DNA from: Thermothielavioides terrestris NRRL 8126
Lineage: Eukaryota > Ascomycota > Sordariomycetes > Sordariales > Chaetomiaceae
Direction of reading: 5' to 3'
DNA length: 64,000 nt
Assembly (NCBI RefSeq): GCF_000226115.1
Contig: NC_016459.1
Location: 2,465,501-2,529,500, forward strand
Shown here: positions 46,494 to 58,837 of the stretch, piece by piece
Numbering within the stretch: position 1 is the first letter of the stretch
Layout: the number at the start of each line of letters is the position of its first letter
The notes under the pieces: generated by a model
What the model was told of the DNA's origin: nothing
What the model saw: only the letters and a program-made list of their open reading frames with translations
Database searches by the model: none
Position numbers and translations under genes: made by a program

Positions 46494-48421
46494 CTAATCC
46501 CGCTTCACGCCGATGACGCCGACCTTGCGCAGGCCCAGCGCGGACACGAAGCAGACGGCGACCATGCAGCCGAACATGAGCCAGAAGGCGGCCCGGTAGC
46601 CTTTCATCAAGGCGTCCGGGGAAGACTTATCGGCGGAAGACGACGCGACGTTGCTGGTCACGGACGAGGCGACGACCTGGGCCACGCTCAGGCCAACGGC
46701 GGCGCCGAGCTGAGCGCACGTGTTGAAGACGGCGCCGCCGAGGGCCTGCATGTGCTTGGGATAGACGTCCGAGATGATGAGCAGGCCGACGGTGAAGAGC
46801 ATGTCGCAGCTGATGGGGGAGAGGATCTAGTTGGGGTGGTGAAATTCAGTATGAGCCAGAAGTTCTCATGTGTATGTGCGCGTGTGTGTGTGTGTGTGCG
46901 ACAGGTTGGTATGATATGTGCGGCAAGCTTGGAAAGGCTTTCTCACCTGCCCGAAGAAGGCGTTTTCCCAGTACACCTGATCGGTCCGGATGAAGGCCAT
47001 CAGAAGCGGGGCGGTGGCACTCAGGGCCGACGAGATCAGCACGGTCCACAACACCGGCATGCGGTTAACGAAGATGCCGGTCAGGATACTGGTGAGCACG
47101 CCGGCGAGGAGAGACGGTAGAACGCGTATTGACGCTCCGAGAGCCGAGATGCCTTGGACCTGTTGGAAGCTGGGTGTGCGTGGCCGCGGGAGGAAGCGGA
47201 GAGCGTGTGTCAGTGGCGACGGCTTGTGTCCAAAATGCACGATGGGCACTCACAAAAGACTGCTGTACAGCTCCATGCAGTTAGTGATCGCGTTGGTGAG
47301 GAGGATTAAGATGCAGCTGCTAGTGAAGACACGGCTGCGCCACAGCGAGTTGGGGATCAGTGCAGTGCGATTGTTCTTGGACTGGTAGTGCATCCATGCG
47401 GCAAATGCCGGAATCGAGAAGCCGCTGATGACCAGCAAGACGATGCTAGGGGCCTGATGGATGTTGTTGATGTCGGACGACATGGATCTGACGCAGGGTC
47501 AATCTCGTGTCCCGAGTAGGAGGCCAGAATAGCAGGCAATCAGATAGGTACTTACGCCAAAACGTACGACAACATGGCCAGTCCCGTGCTCGCAAACAGC
47601 AAGCCGACCCAGTCTATGTGCAAGGCGAGCCGCCTCCAGACGGGCTGGTCGGCTTCGGGCCGCCGGGGATCCGGAGGCAGAGCCCAGATGGAGAGGAGAA
47701 ACAAGGCCAGACTGGCGGCGGCTGCGAGGTAGAAGGCCGGCCGCCACCCAATGGTGTCGGTAAGCACGCCGGCCAGGACGAGGCCAACGCCGAAGCCGAG
47801 CGGCTGGCTGAAGCCCAAACAGGCAAAGCCCATGTTGCGAGGCCGTCCCTCCTCGAGACTGCTGGATATGATGGAGATGGACGAAGGGCTGATGATGGCG
47901 TTGGTGACGCCCTGAAGGGCACGGAAAGCGATAAGCTCACCGCCGGTCCGGGCCAGGCCGCAGCCCAAAGTGAACGCGGCAGCAAGGAGAGAGCCGACGA
48001 GTTGGACGCGTTTGGCACCGGCAGCGTCGGCAATGGAGCCGGCCAGCAGCAGGCACGATCCGGCCGTCAAGTAGTAGCTGGATGAGGGCCAGACGAGGAG
48101 GCCTTCATCCAGGCCCAGGCCGGACTGCATGGCGGGCAGGGCGACGACGACGATGCCGTTGCAGAAGCTGCTGAAGAACATCAGGCCGCATAGCTGGACG
48201 GTGACAATGACAGCCCGGAACCTCGGGAGGAGGACAGTCGTCGTTGTTGTCGTTGTCGTTGTCGTCGTCATCCCGCCACCACCACCACCACCACCAGCAA
48301 CAGCCGCCGCCGACGCTTCAATTGGCACTGCGGGCACATGGCTTGATTTTGGCGATGTGAGGATCCGTGTCACTGGGGTTGCATCAAGCGTCTGCAACTC
48401 GGTGGCCGTCTGTGTTGCCAT
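46494..48421 (-). CDS. MFS transporter, DHA2 drug:H+ antiporter type
   Basis: On the minus strand, exons 48421-47556, 47487-47254, 47169-46947 and 46826-46494 encode 551 aa. About 14 hydrophobic segments fit the DHA2 family. The loop 2-3 motif reads GSIADAAGAKRVQLVGS, and LGFSQPLGFGVGLVLAGVL in the fifth segment resembles antiporter motif C. The N-terminus is cytosolic and low in complexity, with runs of Gly and Thr before the first helix. Fungal members export drugs, toxins or small metabolites, and some act as vacuolar amino-acid carriers; the substrate cannot be told here. It sits beside the relic oxidase region (2.5 kb away), which may be chance. Splice sites are all canonical. Confidence 0.88.
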
Positions 48422-50903
48422 GGCTGATGGAGGGGAGCCTTGGGGGGAGGGGAGAGGGGAGAGGGGAGAGGAAGGGGGGGAAGTGAGGGGCGTGGGAGGG
48501 TGAGGGGAAGACGGAGGGAGATGTGGAAGTGGATGTGAATGCTTCGCGACCGCGGTGTCGTCGTCGCCAGATCAAGGCGAGCGTGTGTGTGACTTGAAAG
48601 GGCGGCTGTCATCGGGATCATGGGCCGAATTGCGGGACAGGTCGATAGTGCCTCCACAAGCAAAACCCGACTGCGCCAAACACCATCACTCTGGTACCTC
48701 AACAGTCTCCCTTAACAAGGTACCTTACATATGTTGTGGCAAAAATGAAGTCGGACAACCTCGAACAGGATGGATAGGTAGGTAGGTAGGCACTAAAAAG
48801 GTTTCCGGGCCAGCAGGCCCCCAAAAGCAAAGGAATTCGTCCAGACTCCCAGGTTTGCTCTGCTCAGCTACCCGAGGGCCCCGTTGGTGATTTTGCAGAT
48901 GTGGGTGGCCAGGTCCCTCCTGCCGATCGCGGCCTCGGGAGCTTTCGGCGCAGGCACAGTGCAATTCCGCATCCCGCGTGTCCGTACGCCAGAAAACTTA
49001 CCTACGCATTACACGTAACTAACGCGAAAGGGGACGGATATCTCGTAGCGCACGGCCATCGCCGAAGTATGCCCCCACTGCTTTGCTCAAGGTCCGTGCT
49101 AACCGCGTCTCGATACCTACATACGCTTCTGCAATGTCTCCACACCGACGTGCAGGGGGTAGATGCCGTCACGCTCAACCTACGACACATACGCGCTCGC
49201 ACGAGGCCCTCCTGCTTTTGCTCCCGCGCTTCCGCCTGCTCGACAGCCTCGTTGAGAGGCTCCGAGGAGGAGGGAGAGGGGGAGCGGGAGGCGATCAGCC
49301 AATGCCCGAGCCGGCCCGAGTCGACATGACCGGCTGCACTAGCTTCAACACGAGCTGAACCTCTTGCAGATTCTGCATTCGGCATGTTGGATCTGTTCCC
49401 GCGGCCTGGCCCGGGACGAGGCCGTTGCTCACCGGCTCCCGGGTCTCGTCGCCGAGCTCGACGTGCTGGTGAGCTACCAGCCGGTCCGCTTCCGGGGCGG
49501 CCGGTCCGAGAACGACTTTGTCCGCGCCCTTGGCCTGGCTGTATTTCAGCTGCTCGCTGAGCTGCGTTGCCATGGCGCCGTGTCCACCGGTAGTTTACCC
49601 TGAAATGGATCCCATATCGCTTGGCGGAACGTCTTGTATCCATACTAGTTTGTAAATAGGTATCTTTACTGATTATCTTGACCCAAGTCAGTCTGTAGGC
49701 GAAAGCAGACCTAGTTCTATTGAAATACGATCTACGTCGACGGTCGGCCAGCGATGCTGTTACCTAGCTGTTGTTCTACTGATTAGTCCCATTTCACGTC
49801 GCCGCCGTTGAGTGACCGTGTTTGACTGATTTCGTTGTCTAAACAAGCGAGACTCTGGGTCTAGAGCCCCGACGCTGCTGGTGGCTGTTCTAAGACGCGG
49901 ACAGGTCGGGACGCAACCCGGCAACTAGCACGGACCGCCCACTGTCAATCCCCCACAGCTTGAGTCAGACGCTCACATGTTGTAGAACGTCGTCTTGTCC
50001 GACAGTTAGGTCTTAGTTGAGCTCCGGGGCTGCCGTTGCTTTGGGGGCTGTATTGATTCCAAGGCCGAGCCACATCTTTTTGGCCCCCTTGCCTTGTAAC
50101 GTTCACCCAGACAATCGGCCACGAGCACGCCCGTTCCCCTCCCAATGGGGGGACTCGCAGCAGCAGCCTTGAAGCCCCCCGGTGCATCCAAAGGCCTTTT
50201 ATTGGTCTTGCGTCATCAGGCTCTTGTCTGGGGATCTAACTACCTCTCGCCCCTCGTGTGGACGACCCATTAAGGCCGGGTCTTTGGGATGGCTGCCCTC
50301 CTTGAAGCACTCCTTTTTAAGTTGATTACCTGCTCTTCCCGGTGATATTCGGCGAGCAATCCTCTCCGAGTCGCGTTGCGCTGAAGGATCAACTTACCTC
50401 TACGGTATACTGCCCGAGTTCTCCGACCCCGGCGATGAGGGATGTAAGACGCGCGGGGGGTCATCTGGCCGCCTGGCGGTGAAAACCTATGAACGGTTGA
50501 ACAATGAGGGCTGGTGTTATGATGTTCTATGTGGTGGCCTGACCGAGCCGCAGAGTGAGTGAGCCGTTGGGGCAATCTCCTCTCGGGAAATTCAAACGTG
50601 TCAGCGTGGATACAGTTAGTTAATAGTAGGCAGTGGGGGCACGGGGGGCTAGTAGCGGACTCAGTGTCGTTATGCGGGAAATCGTTCATGACACCGAGAG
50701 CGTTTGTCTGGTCGGAGGGAAGCGTCTGGCACCCTGCTTCACATCTCACCTGATTAGCCCTTTCCTCTTCTGTTTTCGGTCTCTATATATTTTACCCTCT
50801 GTGGACCTGAAGTTCAGTTGCTTTGCCACATTCCGGTCACACAGTCCATCAGATCGAGGCTTCCCTTACGTTCCAGGATGCCAGGTTCTAGCTAGCTGAT
50901 GCT
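48422..50903. other. Gene-poor accessory-looking region of about 2.5 kb
   Basis: MFS promoter (G/A-rich tract at about 48430-48520), a GGTAGGTAGG motif near 48777, one uncharacterised ORF at 49295-49573, and AT-richer sequence from 49620 on. No family could be recognised in the remaining ORFs. Confidence 0.45.
49295..49573 (-). CDS. Uncharacterised small ORF, coding status doubtful
   Basis: A 92-codon minus-strand frame starts MATQLSEQLKYSQAK and has GC-rich third positions in its first 70 codons, as real genes here do. The opposite strand (49364-49603) has an equally plausible helical-looking frame containing LVAELDVLVSYQPV, so the strand is undecided. I recognise no family. It may be a short gene, part of a spliced gene, or a relic. 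Confidence 0.25.
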   Translation of the reverse strand: MATQLSEQLKYSQAKGADKVVLGPAAPEADRLVAHQHVELGDETREPVSNGLVPGQAAGTDPTCRMQNLQEVQLVLKLVQPVMSTRAGSGIG

Positions 50904-51816
50904 ATGGCGTCGTTCCCAGACCCCGTCCTTCCTGTTGTCGTTGTTCTGGTTATTCTCGTTTACCGCTTCTACGTATGAAATAGGCCCCCATCTCCCGGCG
51001 GCAGCCTCCAAGAAGATGGCCGGGACCGCGCTTCGGAGGACAAGCCGAAGGGCAGAGACTCGAGGCCAAGAAGCGGAAGAACCTAAACGCTTTCGAAGAC
51101 ATGTACTACAGGGTGCAGAACTTGGAGGATTTCCCCGAGGCGTTGACGCCAGCCCGGGCCATGCTGCAGTCGCTCCTGGCACAGGAATTGTTGATGGCGC
51201 GCGACAAAGCCTCGCCATTCAACGTCCTAGACATCGAGGAGTTCGATCCGGCACGGCTGCGGAAGCCCATGGAGGCTAAGTACGCCCACGTCAGGCACGA
51301 GTTCGAATCGTACGTCCAACGGAGACAGGCTGGTGGCGGGCCAGAACTGTTCAAGACGTTCGAGGAAGCCTGCCAGTTCCTCAAGAGCAGCGCGCCCTGG
51401 AACTACGTCGACGGGGCGTGGCTCGCCCGCTTCCACCAGATTACAACCCGGTTCGCGCTCCGGGACGTGACCAAGGACACGACACGTGGCAGATCTTCTC
51501 GGAGGAACTCGGCGACGGCGATCTGGAGAAGAACCACGTGGTCCTGTACGGAGGCCTCCTGCGGAGCATTGGCGTCAACCTCCCCGACGGCGACTCGGCC
51601 GACTTCATCGACCCGCGGGACGGCATGGAAGACAGAAGACCTTCAGCCGGCACCGGCGCGACGTCGCCGATGACGAAACGGAGAGTTTGTCTCGCCTACT
51701 CTGGTGGTCTGGACACAAGTTGCATCTTGAAGTACTTGCTGGTGCGTCCAGCCACTTGAGGGTACGTTACTGTTCTCCGCTGACTGTCGACCAGGAAGCA
51801 GGTAATGAGGTGATCG
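50904..51816 (+). pseudogene. Broken heme-oxygenase-like diiron oxidase fused to an argininosuccinate synthase N-terminus
   Basis: Segment 1 (50904-50975) encodes a short membrane anchor (MASFPDPVLPVVVVLVILVY) and hits a TGA at 50976. A frame change near 51055-51065 leads into segment 2 (to about 51480), which carries AFEDMYYRVQNLEDFPEAL and FALRDVTKD. A tandem GACAC duplication at 51476-51485 breaks the frame again. Segment 3 continues with WQIFSEELGDGDLEKNHV, typical of the iron-containing redox enzyme (heme-oxygenase-like) family, and stops matching near 51630. In the same frame at 51670 begins a clear argininosuccinate synthase start (RVCLAYSGGLDTSCILKYLL), with an intron 51742-51794 and a second short exon (EAGNEVI) ending near 51815. 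Both parents lack their C-terminal portions, so neither activity can be expected. Confidence 0.8.
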
Positions 51817-53012
51817 TTGGAGGGAAGAAAATAAACCGGCATCCATCATAACATTAGTTAGTGGTGGTTTCAAAAGACACTAGAATCTCCCTGCCCAGTG
51901 AATACAAAGAGTGAGCATCGGGCCTGAATTCTGCGTCCCCGGCGTGTCAACTTTTTAGGGAATGAAAGGGAGAAAAGGCGGCAGCGAAATTGGTCAAACT
52001 CGGCAACCGGAAGAGGGAGAATTTGGGCGTGTATTCCGTCGTAGGGCACGTGGACCGTGATATTCGTAAGTACGGATAACAGATACGGATACTGTCTTCT
52101 GATACGTTACCAACCTACCGAGTTGGGGAAGTTCATCTCTCTTGGCAGGGGGTTGGCTAGAAGCGGTTGGTCCGCCAGAGAGCATTGGTGGGGCATTGTA
52201 AAGTGGGGCTATCCTCGTGTTACTGTGGAAGTGCCAGTGCTTGCAGTGGGTGGGTGGGATGCATCTCCTCTCCCGTCACACGGCAGAGGACAAAGAGGAG
52301 CAACGCCGCGCACGAGCGAGACGACAGTCGGGTTGCCCATCATCGCCGAACTAGCTGCACACAACGCAAGCGCTCCGTGCGGCCATGCAGCAGAAGCCGT
52401 GACTGGCAAACGCGCTTTCTGCGCTCAGCGCCCGTGTTTTACCGATATCACCAACAGTGTGGAAGTTGCCCAGCGTAGTACTGGAGTACGGTAAATACGT
52501 TACACAGGACGGAGTTCGTTAGGTACCCGATGGGCTGATCCTGTCGCCCACATCGACTGTGCCGCCCGACCAGGAGCGTGAAACGGGGCCAGCCCGAGAC
52601 AGGTGCCCCCAAGCGCTGCGCTATCAACCAAGCATCAACTGCTGTGCCTGACCACCCGCCGTGCCACGACCTGACAGACAAAACAACGTTGGCGGTGTCC
52701 CGATTCCGCGCAGGCTTTGTGTCAAAATCAAATCCAGCCGCCGCGAGCCGCGAGCCGCCGATCTACCTCCCTGAACCGAGGAGTCATTCCGTATCCTTTT
52801 TAGCCCGAGTCCCTCCGTGCTCCGTGCTCCGCTTTCCCTAGCCGCCACTCGAGGTCTCGACGTCCCCCCTCACCCCACTCCGTGCCGATTTCCCCGATCA
52901 GCCTACCCGGAGACCCCGACTCCCCCGGAAATCACTGACCCCCAACTCCCTGGCCCCCGGGCCGGCCCATCTCTGCTTGGCTGCTTGCGCGCGCTGAGCA
53001 CAGCTGCCCGCC
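51817..53012. other. Intergenic region, BCK1 promoter
   Basis: About 1.2 kb. I searched the first part for a continuation of argininosuccinate synthase and saw none. The last 300 nt are C/T-rich and leader-like. Confidence 0.45.
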
Positions 53013-56000
53013 ATGTACCAGAACGGGCAGCGGGATGCGACCCGGCCCTTCCAGGTGCCGCCGCCCCCGCCGCCCATGTCGCCGCCGCCTTCCGTCGCCA
53101 TGGGCAGTCTGATGGCCATCCCTCCGCCTCCGCCGAGGTACCCGACCGCGCCGGCCGCCGCCAATGTCCTGCTCCCTCCACCTCCCGGCCCGCCGCCGAA
53201 CCCCCCCTTCGGTTCCGCCGCCATGGGCCCGCCCAGCGCCCTGGGCAGCGCCCCCTGGCAGGGTTCCTGGGGCAGAGCCTATGACGGCCGGACGACCTTC
53301 AACATCCCCCCGCCCCCGCCGGGCGGCGCCGGCGCCCCGGTGTTGCAGGCCTACAACCCCAAGCTCCACGCCCAGGCTCTCGCCGCCGCCAATGCTGCTG
53401 CTGCCTCCAATGCTGCTGCTGCCGCTTCCGGTCCGACCACGCTCCCCGTCGCTCCGCCGCCGCCCCCAAGTGAACAGATGAGCGCCACCTACATCCCCCA
53501 CGGCGATACCTATGGAGAGGGCGTCGGCATCCCGGGCCTGGGTTTCGCTGACGATGTCGGCTACGCCTGGAGCGCCGGCGACTCCGCCGCTGCTACCCCA
53601 CAGGACGACACGTCGGGCCGTGACAGGCTCTACGCTGGCGCCATGGGCCAGCGGGGCCAGTCTACTGCGACCAACGCGAGCACCGTTTCCTCTTCATCGC
53701 TCCCGCCCGGGCTCGCTGCCCAGTGGACGCTGGACAAGGTGCTGGCCTGGCTCCAAGCCAACAACTTCTCCCGGGAGTGGCAGGATGCCTTCAGGGCTCT
53801 CAATCTCTGCGGCGCGCCCTTCCTCGAGCTCGGAAGCAGCCATGGCGGCCGCGGGAACTTCGGCATGATGCATCAGCAGGTGTATCCGCAGGTCCACCGG
53901 GAGTGCGAGAAGAGCGGCACGCCGTTTGACCTTCCCAAGGAGCGGGAGGAAGGGAAGAGGATGCGCCGGCTGATCCGAAGCATCGTGACGGGGAAGCCGG
54001 TCGATCCATCCAAGGTCGCGCCTAGCCATGCCCGCAAGGAATCCGCCACCGTTGCCCCCCCGCCCAGCGCTGCCACCGAGTCGGCGGCCGAGTCTCCCAA
54101 CACGCCAATCAAGGCCCCAGGCCCTGGCTTTGGCGGAAGGCGGTTTTCCCAGTCGCGCGCAACCACGGCGCCAACGCTGAATGGCAGCACAACGAACACC
54201 ATGAGCTCCGAAGCGAACCACAGGAACCTGATGAAGAACATTGATACCGAGATTACCCGCCGCCACAGCCCCAGCGCCAGCGTCAGCGTCAGCGACTCGG
54301 GCGAGGCAGGCTCGTTCCGCGGCTCGACCCCGCGCGGAAGGGACAGCCCAAGTGGAAGCCCCGTCCCGCCGTCCGCCCTCTTTACCCCTTCGTCCACAGC
54401 AGGCAACGCGTCGGCGTCGCCGCACACAACAAGGTTCGGCCATCGTTCTCGCAACAGCACCGACTCGACATCCTCCAACGCGGCTATATACGGCTCCGGC
54501 GTCCCCCCCGATGCGGCCGCCATCTTGAAGAGCGGCATGAACATCGCCGACGCGGTGAATGCGGCGACCCGCGCCTCCGAGGCGAGCGGTCGTCGCTACG
54601 GTCAGGACGGCGGCCGGCCCTCGCCCCAGGACACGGGCGACAGAAGCGCAGGCACCGACCCACCGGGCAGCGCGAAGACCTCGACCTCCTTCCTCTCGTT
54701 TCTCCGGGGAAAGAAGAAAAACGAGGACCAGGATTCGCCGACGAGCCCGGGCCTTCTCGTCAAGATGCACCTGCCGGGAAGTCGCCACGCGAACGAGAGC
54801 GAAGCCTCGCTCGACCGGCCGGCTTCCAAACGCGCCGGCAGCGGCCGCGTCTTCATCCTTGCCACTGCTGATGGCTGGAACTACCGCATGGTGGACGTCA
54901 CAGATGTCGGGTCGTCGACGGAACTGCGACAGCTCGTCTGCATCAACCTCGGCCTTCCTGATCCGGAGAGCGCCCAGCTGTACTTGACCGAGCTGGGCAA
55001 ATTCGAGCACGACGAGGAGCCGCTCGACGATTCGAAACTGATGATAGCCAAGAACCATATGGGGGACGCGGTCGGATCCCTAAAGCTGTTTGTCCGCCCG
55101 ATTGGGTCGCCGCAGCTGCGCCCGCCAGGAGCGCAAACGTCATCGTCCGGCCATCTGTCTGTGCCCATGGACGAGGAGGCCTATGCCAAACTCCACGGGC
55201 GGCAACGGTCCAGCTCATCGCCACCCACGTCTCGACTAAACACGCTCACGACCACCGACAAGGAGCGGGACGAGAAAATGTTGACCGCAGAAGCCATCCA
55301 GTACAGAACCGAACAGCTCCGGAAGCAGCAGGAGTACCTGGCGAAGCGCAAGCAGGCAGCCGAGGCCAAGGAGGGTAGTCCTTCTGCCGACGTCACTCCG
55401 TTTGGCATCGTGGGCAGGAATGTGGACTTTGACCAGCCCAGGCTCTCGCCGTACGAGGACAGGAAGCTCGACAACCTCCTCCCGCTGCGCAAGGCGCCCG
55501 CGCCGCCCGGCGACCCTTCTGCCACGCTGCTCAAGGCGAACTCGCTGAGCAAGAAGCACGCCGCCCGCTTGTCGCAGGGGTCGCAGGGGAGCGCAGACGG
55601 CGGCCGTCAGAAGCGCACGTCGTCTGATATGCGTGAAGATGCCGCACTCGAGAAGCAGAGGAGACGGGGAGGGCCAGTCATGCCCTCGCCAGAGGGCGGC
55701 AGCATCCATGGGCTGCTGGTGGGCATGGCCGGCATGGCGGGCGGCATGGCGGGAATCGGGCACCCCGCTGTGGGTGGTCACAGGGGACTCTCCCCTCATC
55801 GGGTCTCATCCATGCCAGTGACCGATCACGAAGTCAATGACAGAGGTAAGGGTGCCATGTCGACCGTCGACTTCGGGCAGCGGGCACGCTCCGGTTCCGG
55901 CTCGGGCGGGACCAGCCCGCGGATAGGGCCGGTCCCGGGGTCGCCGGGCTCCACCACCTGGAGCTCCAAGAACGTGCCGTTCCTCGTCCCGGACTACTCG

Positions 56001-58282
56001 CCGGGCGGGACGCAGGGCCGTGGCGATCGCGGCTCCGCCGGAGCTGGGCCCAGCCCCGACCAATCCCACCTAGGAACAGATGCTAAAATTACTCGAGCAG
56101 CGCGCGCTCCGTCGCCGGGAGACGTCAGTCCCAGCTCCCGTCGGCCGAGCCACACGTTCCCGCCGCCGGCCAGCAGCGCCAGCAAGCGCAAGTCGCACGG
56201 CCCCGACACCGACTTCCAGGACAACGACGTCAGGTTCTCGCAAGCCTCAACCCTCGCCGGTAACGCAAAGACCGCCGCTGGCGCCACCGCCGACGACGAC
56301 TCGGACGATGACTCGGACGACGGCCTGTTCGCGGTTCCCCTTTCGGTCCGCAACGCCTCTGCTGCCAAGAAGGCGGCGTCGGGGCCGGCAGACGGGGGCG
56401 AGTTCGAAGGCACCGGCAAGCGTCCGAGTCTGCGGGTCAACACGGAGCGCTCCGGGAAGACCCGCTCGGTCGCTTTCAAATCACCGCACTCGAGCGCTGA
56501 CGGCAAGACGCCGGCCGGGGAGGACGGCGAGGGCGCGACGGGTGGCCCCTCGTCGCAGCGGCGCACGCCCGGGACCCCCGGTTCCGAGGGTTGGGAGTCG
56601 GAAGACCGCGACAGCAGACTTAGCAGGCGCAAATCGTTTATCGAGAAAGACGTCTGGGCCAACCGCCCGCCTCCCGACACACTCATCAACAACCTCGAGG
56701 ACTTCTTCCCTAACGTGGACGTCGACCAACCCGTGCTCGAGGAAGGAGAGGATGGACCGCCTTCGCCCATTGCCGAGGGAGACGAGAGCCAGGCGGACCA
56801 GAACCCGGCCCAGGCGGCTGCAGCTGCGGCTGCTCTGCCGCCCATGCCGCCGCTTCCCGCCGGCCTGTCCTCCTCCGGCAACGCGAGAAGTTCTTCCATC
56901 TACAACGAGAGCGATACGCTGGGCTCCGACGAATCGACGCTCAAGGCGCTCGACTCGCGCCCCGTATCGATGCAGACGCTAGCGCAGCGCAGCGTGCGCC
57001 GCTCCGGGGGGCTCGGGCGCATGAAGTCGATCCGCGAAGTTGCGCGGGGCGCGCACGAAGCAAGCAAGCGGTACACGCGGACGTCGGGCCAGCTGCAGGC
57101 GCAGACGGCGGGCGCGGGCGGGGCCGCCGATAAGAACACCAACCTGATGCGGCGCAAGAGCACCAAGATGTTCAACGCCAACATCGTGCAGATCCAGCCG
57201 CAGCGCGGCTCGCTCAACCTGGGAATGGGCGCGGGCGCGATGCAGCAGGACGACGGCCTAAACCGGCGCGACAACAACAACAATGTGCCGAAGCGACAGA
57301 CGACGTTCCGCTGGTTCAAGGGCCAGCTGATCGGCAAGGGCACGTTCGGGCGGGTGTACCTGGGCATGAACGCCACGACGGGCGAGTTCTTGGCGGTCAA
57401 GGAGGTTGAGGTCAACCCCAAGGCGGCGCAGGGCGACAAGAAGAAGATGCAGGAGCTGGTGGCGGCGCTGGACCAGGAGATCGACACGATGCAGCACCTG
57501 GACCACGTCAACATCGTGCAGTACCTCGGGTGCGAGCGCAAGGAGACGAGCATCTCCATCTTCCTCGAGTACATCTCGGGCGGGTCGATCGGGTCGTGCC
57601 TGCGCAAGCACGGCAAGTTCGAGGAGCCGGTGGTGTCGTCGCTCACGCGGCAGACGCTGTCGGGGCTGGCGTACCTGCACCGCGAGGGCATCCTGCACCG
57701 CGACCTCAAGGCGGACAACATCCTGCTGGACCTGGACGGCACGTGCAAGATCAGCGACTTCGGCATCAGCAAGAAGACGGACAACATCTACGGCAACGAC
57801 AAGACCAACTCGATGCAGGGGTCCGTCTTCTGGATGGCGCCCGAGGTGATCCGCTCCCAAGGCGAGGGCTACAGCGCCAAGGTGGACATCTGGTCGCTCG
57901 GCTGCGTCGTGCTCGAGATGTTCGCCGGCCGCCGCCCCTGGAGCAAGGAGGAGGCCGTCGGCGCCATCTACAAGATCGCCAACGGCGAGACGCCGCCCAT
58001 CCCCGACGACATTCGCGAGGAGATCAGCCCGATCGCGATCGCCTTTATGCTGGACTGCTTTACTGTGTACGTTTCTTTTTTTTTCTTTTTTTTTTTTTAT
58101 CTGCTTCTCTCTTCCTGTCTTCCCCCTTTTTTCCTGACTCTTTTTTACAATACAGAGACCCGACCGATCGGCCGACTGCCGACGTGCTCCTCTCACAGCA
58201 TCCGTTCTGCGAGCTCGACCCCAACTACAGCTTCCTGGACACGGAGCTCTACGCCAAGATCCGGGGCACCTTCACTACTTAG
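53013..58282 (+). CDS. BCK1: MAP kinase kinase kinase BCK1 (cell wall integrity pathway)
   Basis: Exons 53013-58066 and 58156-58282 encode 1726 aa. The N-terminus is Pro-rich with Ala runs. A SAM-like domain lies near residues 230-325 (WTLDKVLAWLQANNFSREWQ), and a Ras-association-like domain near 611-705. A long Ser-rich regulatory region follows, and the kinase domain covers about 1432-1715: GKGTFGRVYLG, VKEVEV, HRDLKADN, SDFGISKK, WMAPEVI. The combination is that of Bck1/Mik-1, which relays protein kinase C signals to the MEK and Slt2-type MAP kinase for cell-wall repair. The final intron (58067-58155) is extremely T-rich. No start other than the first ATG gives the full-length N-terminus. 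Confidence 0.95.
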
Positions 58283-58837
58283 CTGAGTTTGTGCATACCG
58301 AGTACGGTAGGATGAGGGGTAAGGGTCCAAAGGGGCCAAGGGGGCGGGGAGGAAGGAGGTGGCTGTGTCGAGCTTATTCGTGGTTACTAGTAGGTATGAA
58401 TTTGTGGAATCCTCTTCGCCAGTGCGAGCCGGTGGCTGGGGGTGTTGCTGCCTGCCGGCGAAATCCTAACTCAATTCTTGTATGAAGTCAATTGGATAGG
58501 TATCCTAGGTAGTTACGCAGTCTCTCACCGTGTCTAAGTTTGAAGCTGCCCTAACTGCGTAGTTCAATAATTGTTGCGCCTGCTGGGTTCAATCGCTGCA
58601 GAAGACCTTGCGAGTTTGGTGAACTCACCTGTGCGCAGTAATCCGCGATGCGCCCCTGTTGCTTGACCCCGGCTTTCGGCTCACGGCACGGGTCATCTCT
58701 CGTGGCTGGACACGGGCAGGGGTGGCCTGTTGACAGAGACAACTTCCCTTTTCAGCTGCGGCTGTTTGGCCCGCTGTCAAGTTGTGCCTGGCTGGCACCT
58801 GATCAGCGGCGTGCATGTTCGAGACCCCGCGCCGCCC

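Noticed and set aside
51446..51472. Possible tiny intron bridging the oxidase frame change
   Set aside because: The only GT...AG pair near the break spans fewer than 30 nt, below functional intron length; a 5-nt duplication explains the break better.
58067..58155. Poly-T tract as a possible terminator or insertion
   Set aside because: It lies inside a well-supported intron of BCK1 with both junctions restoring the kinase C-lobe (DPTDRPTA).
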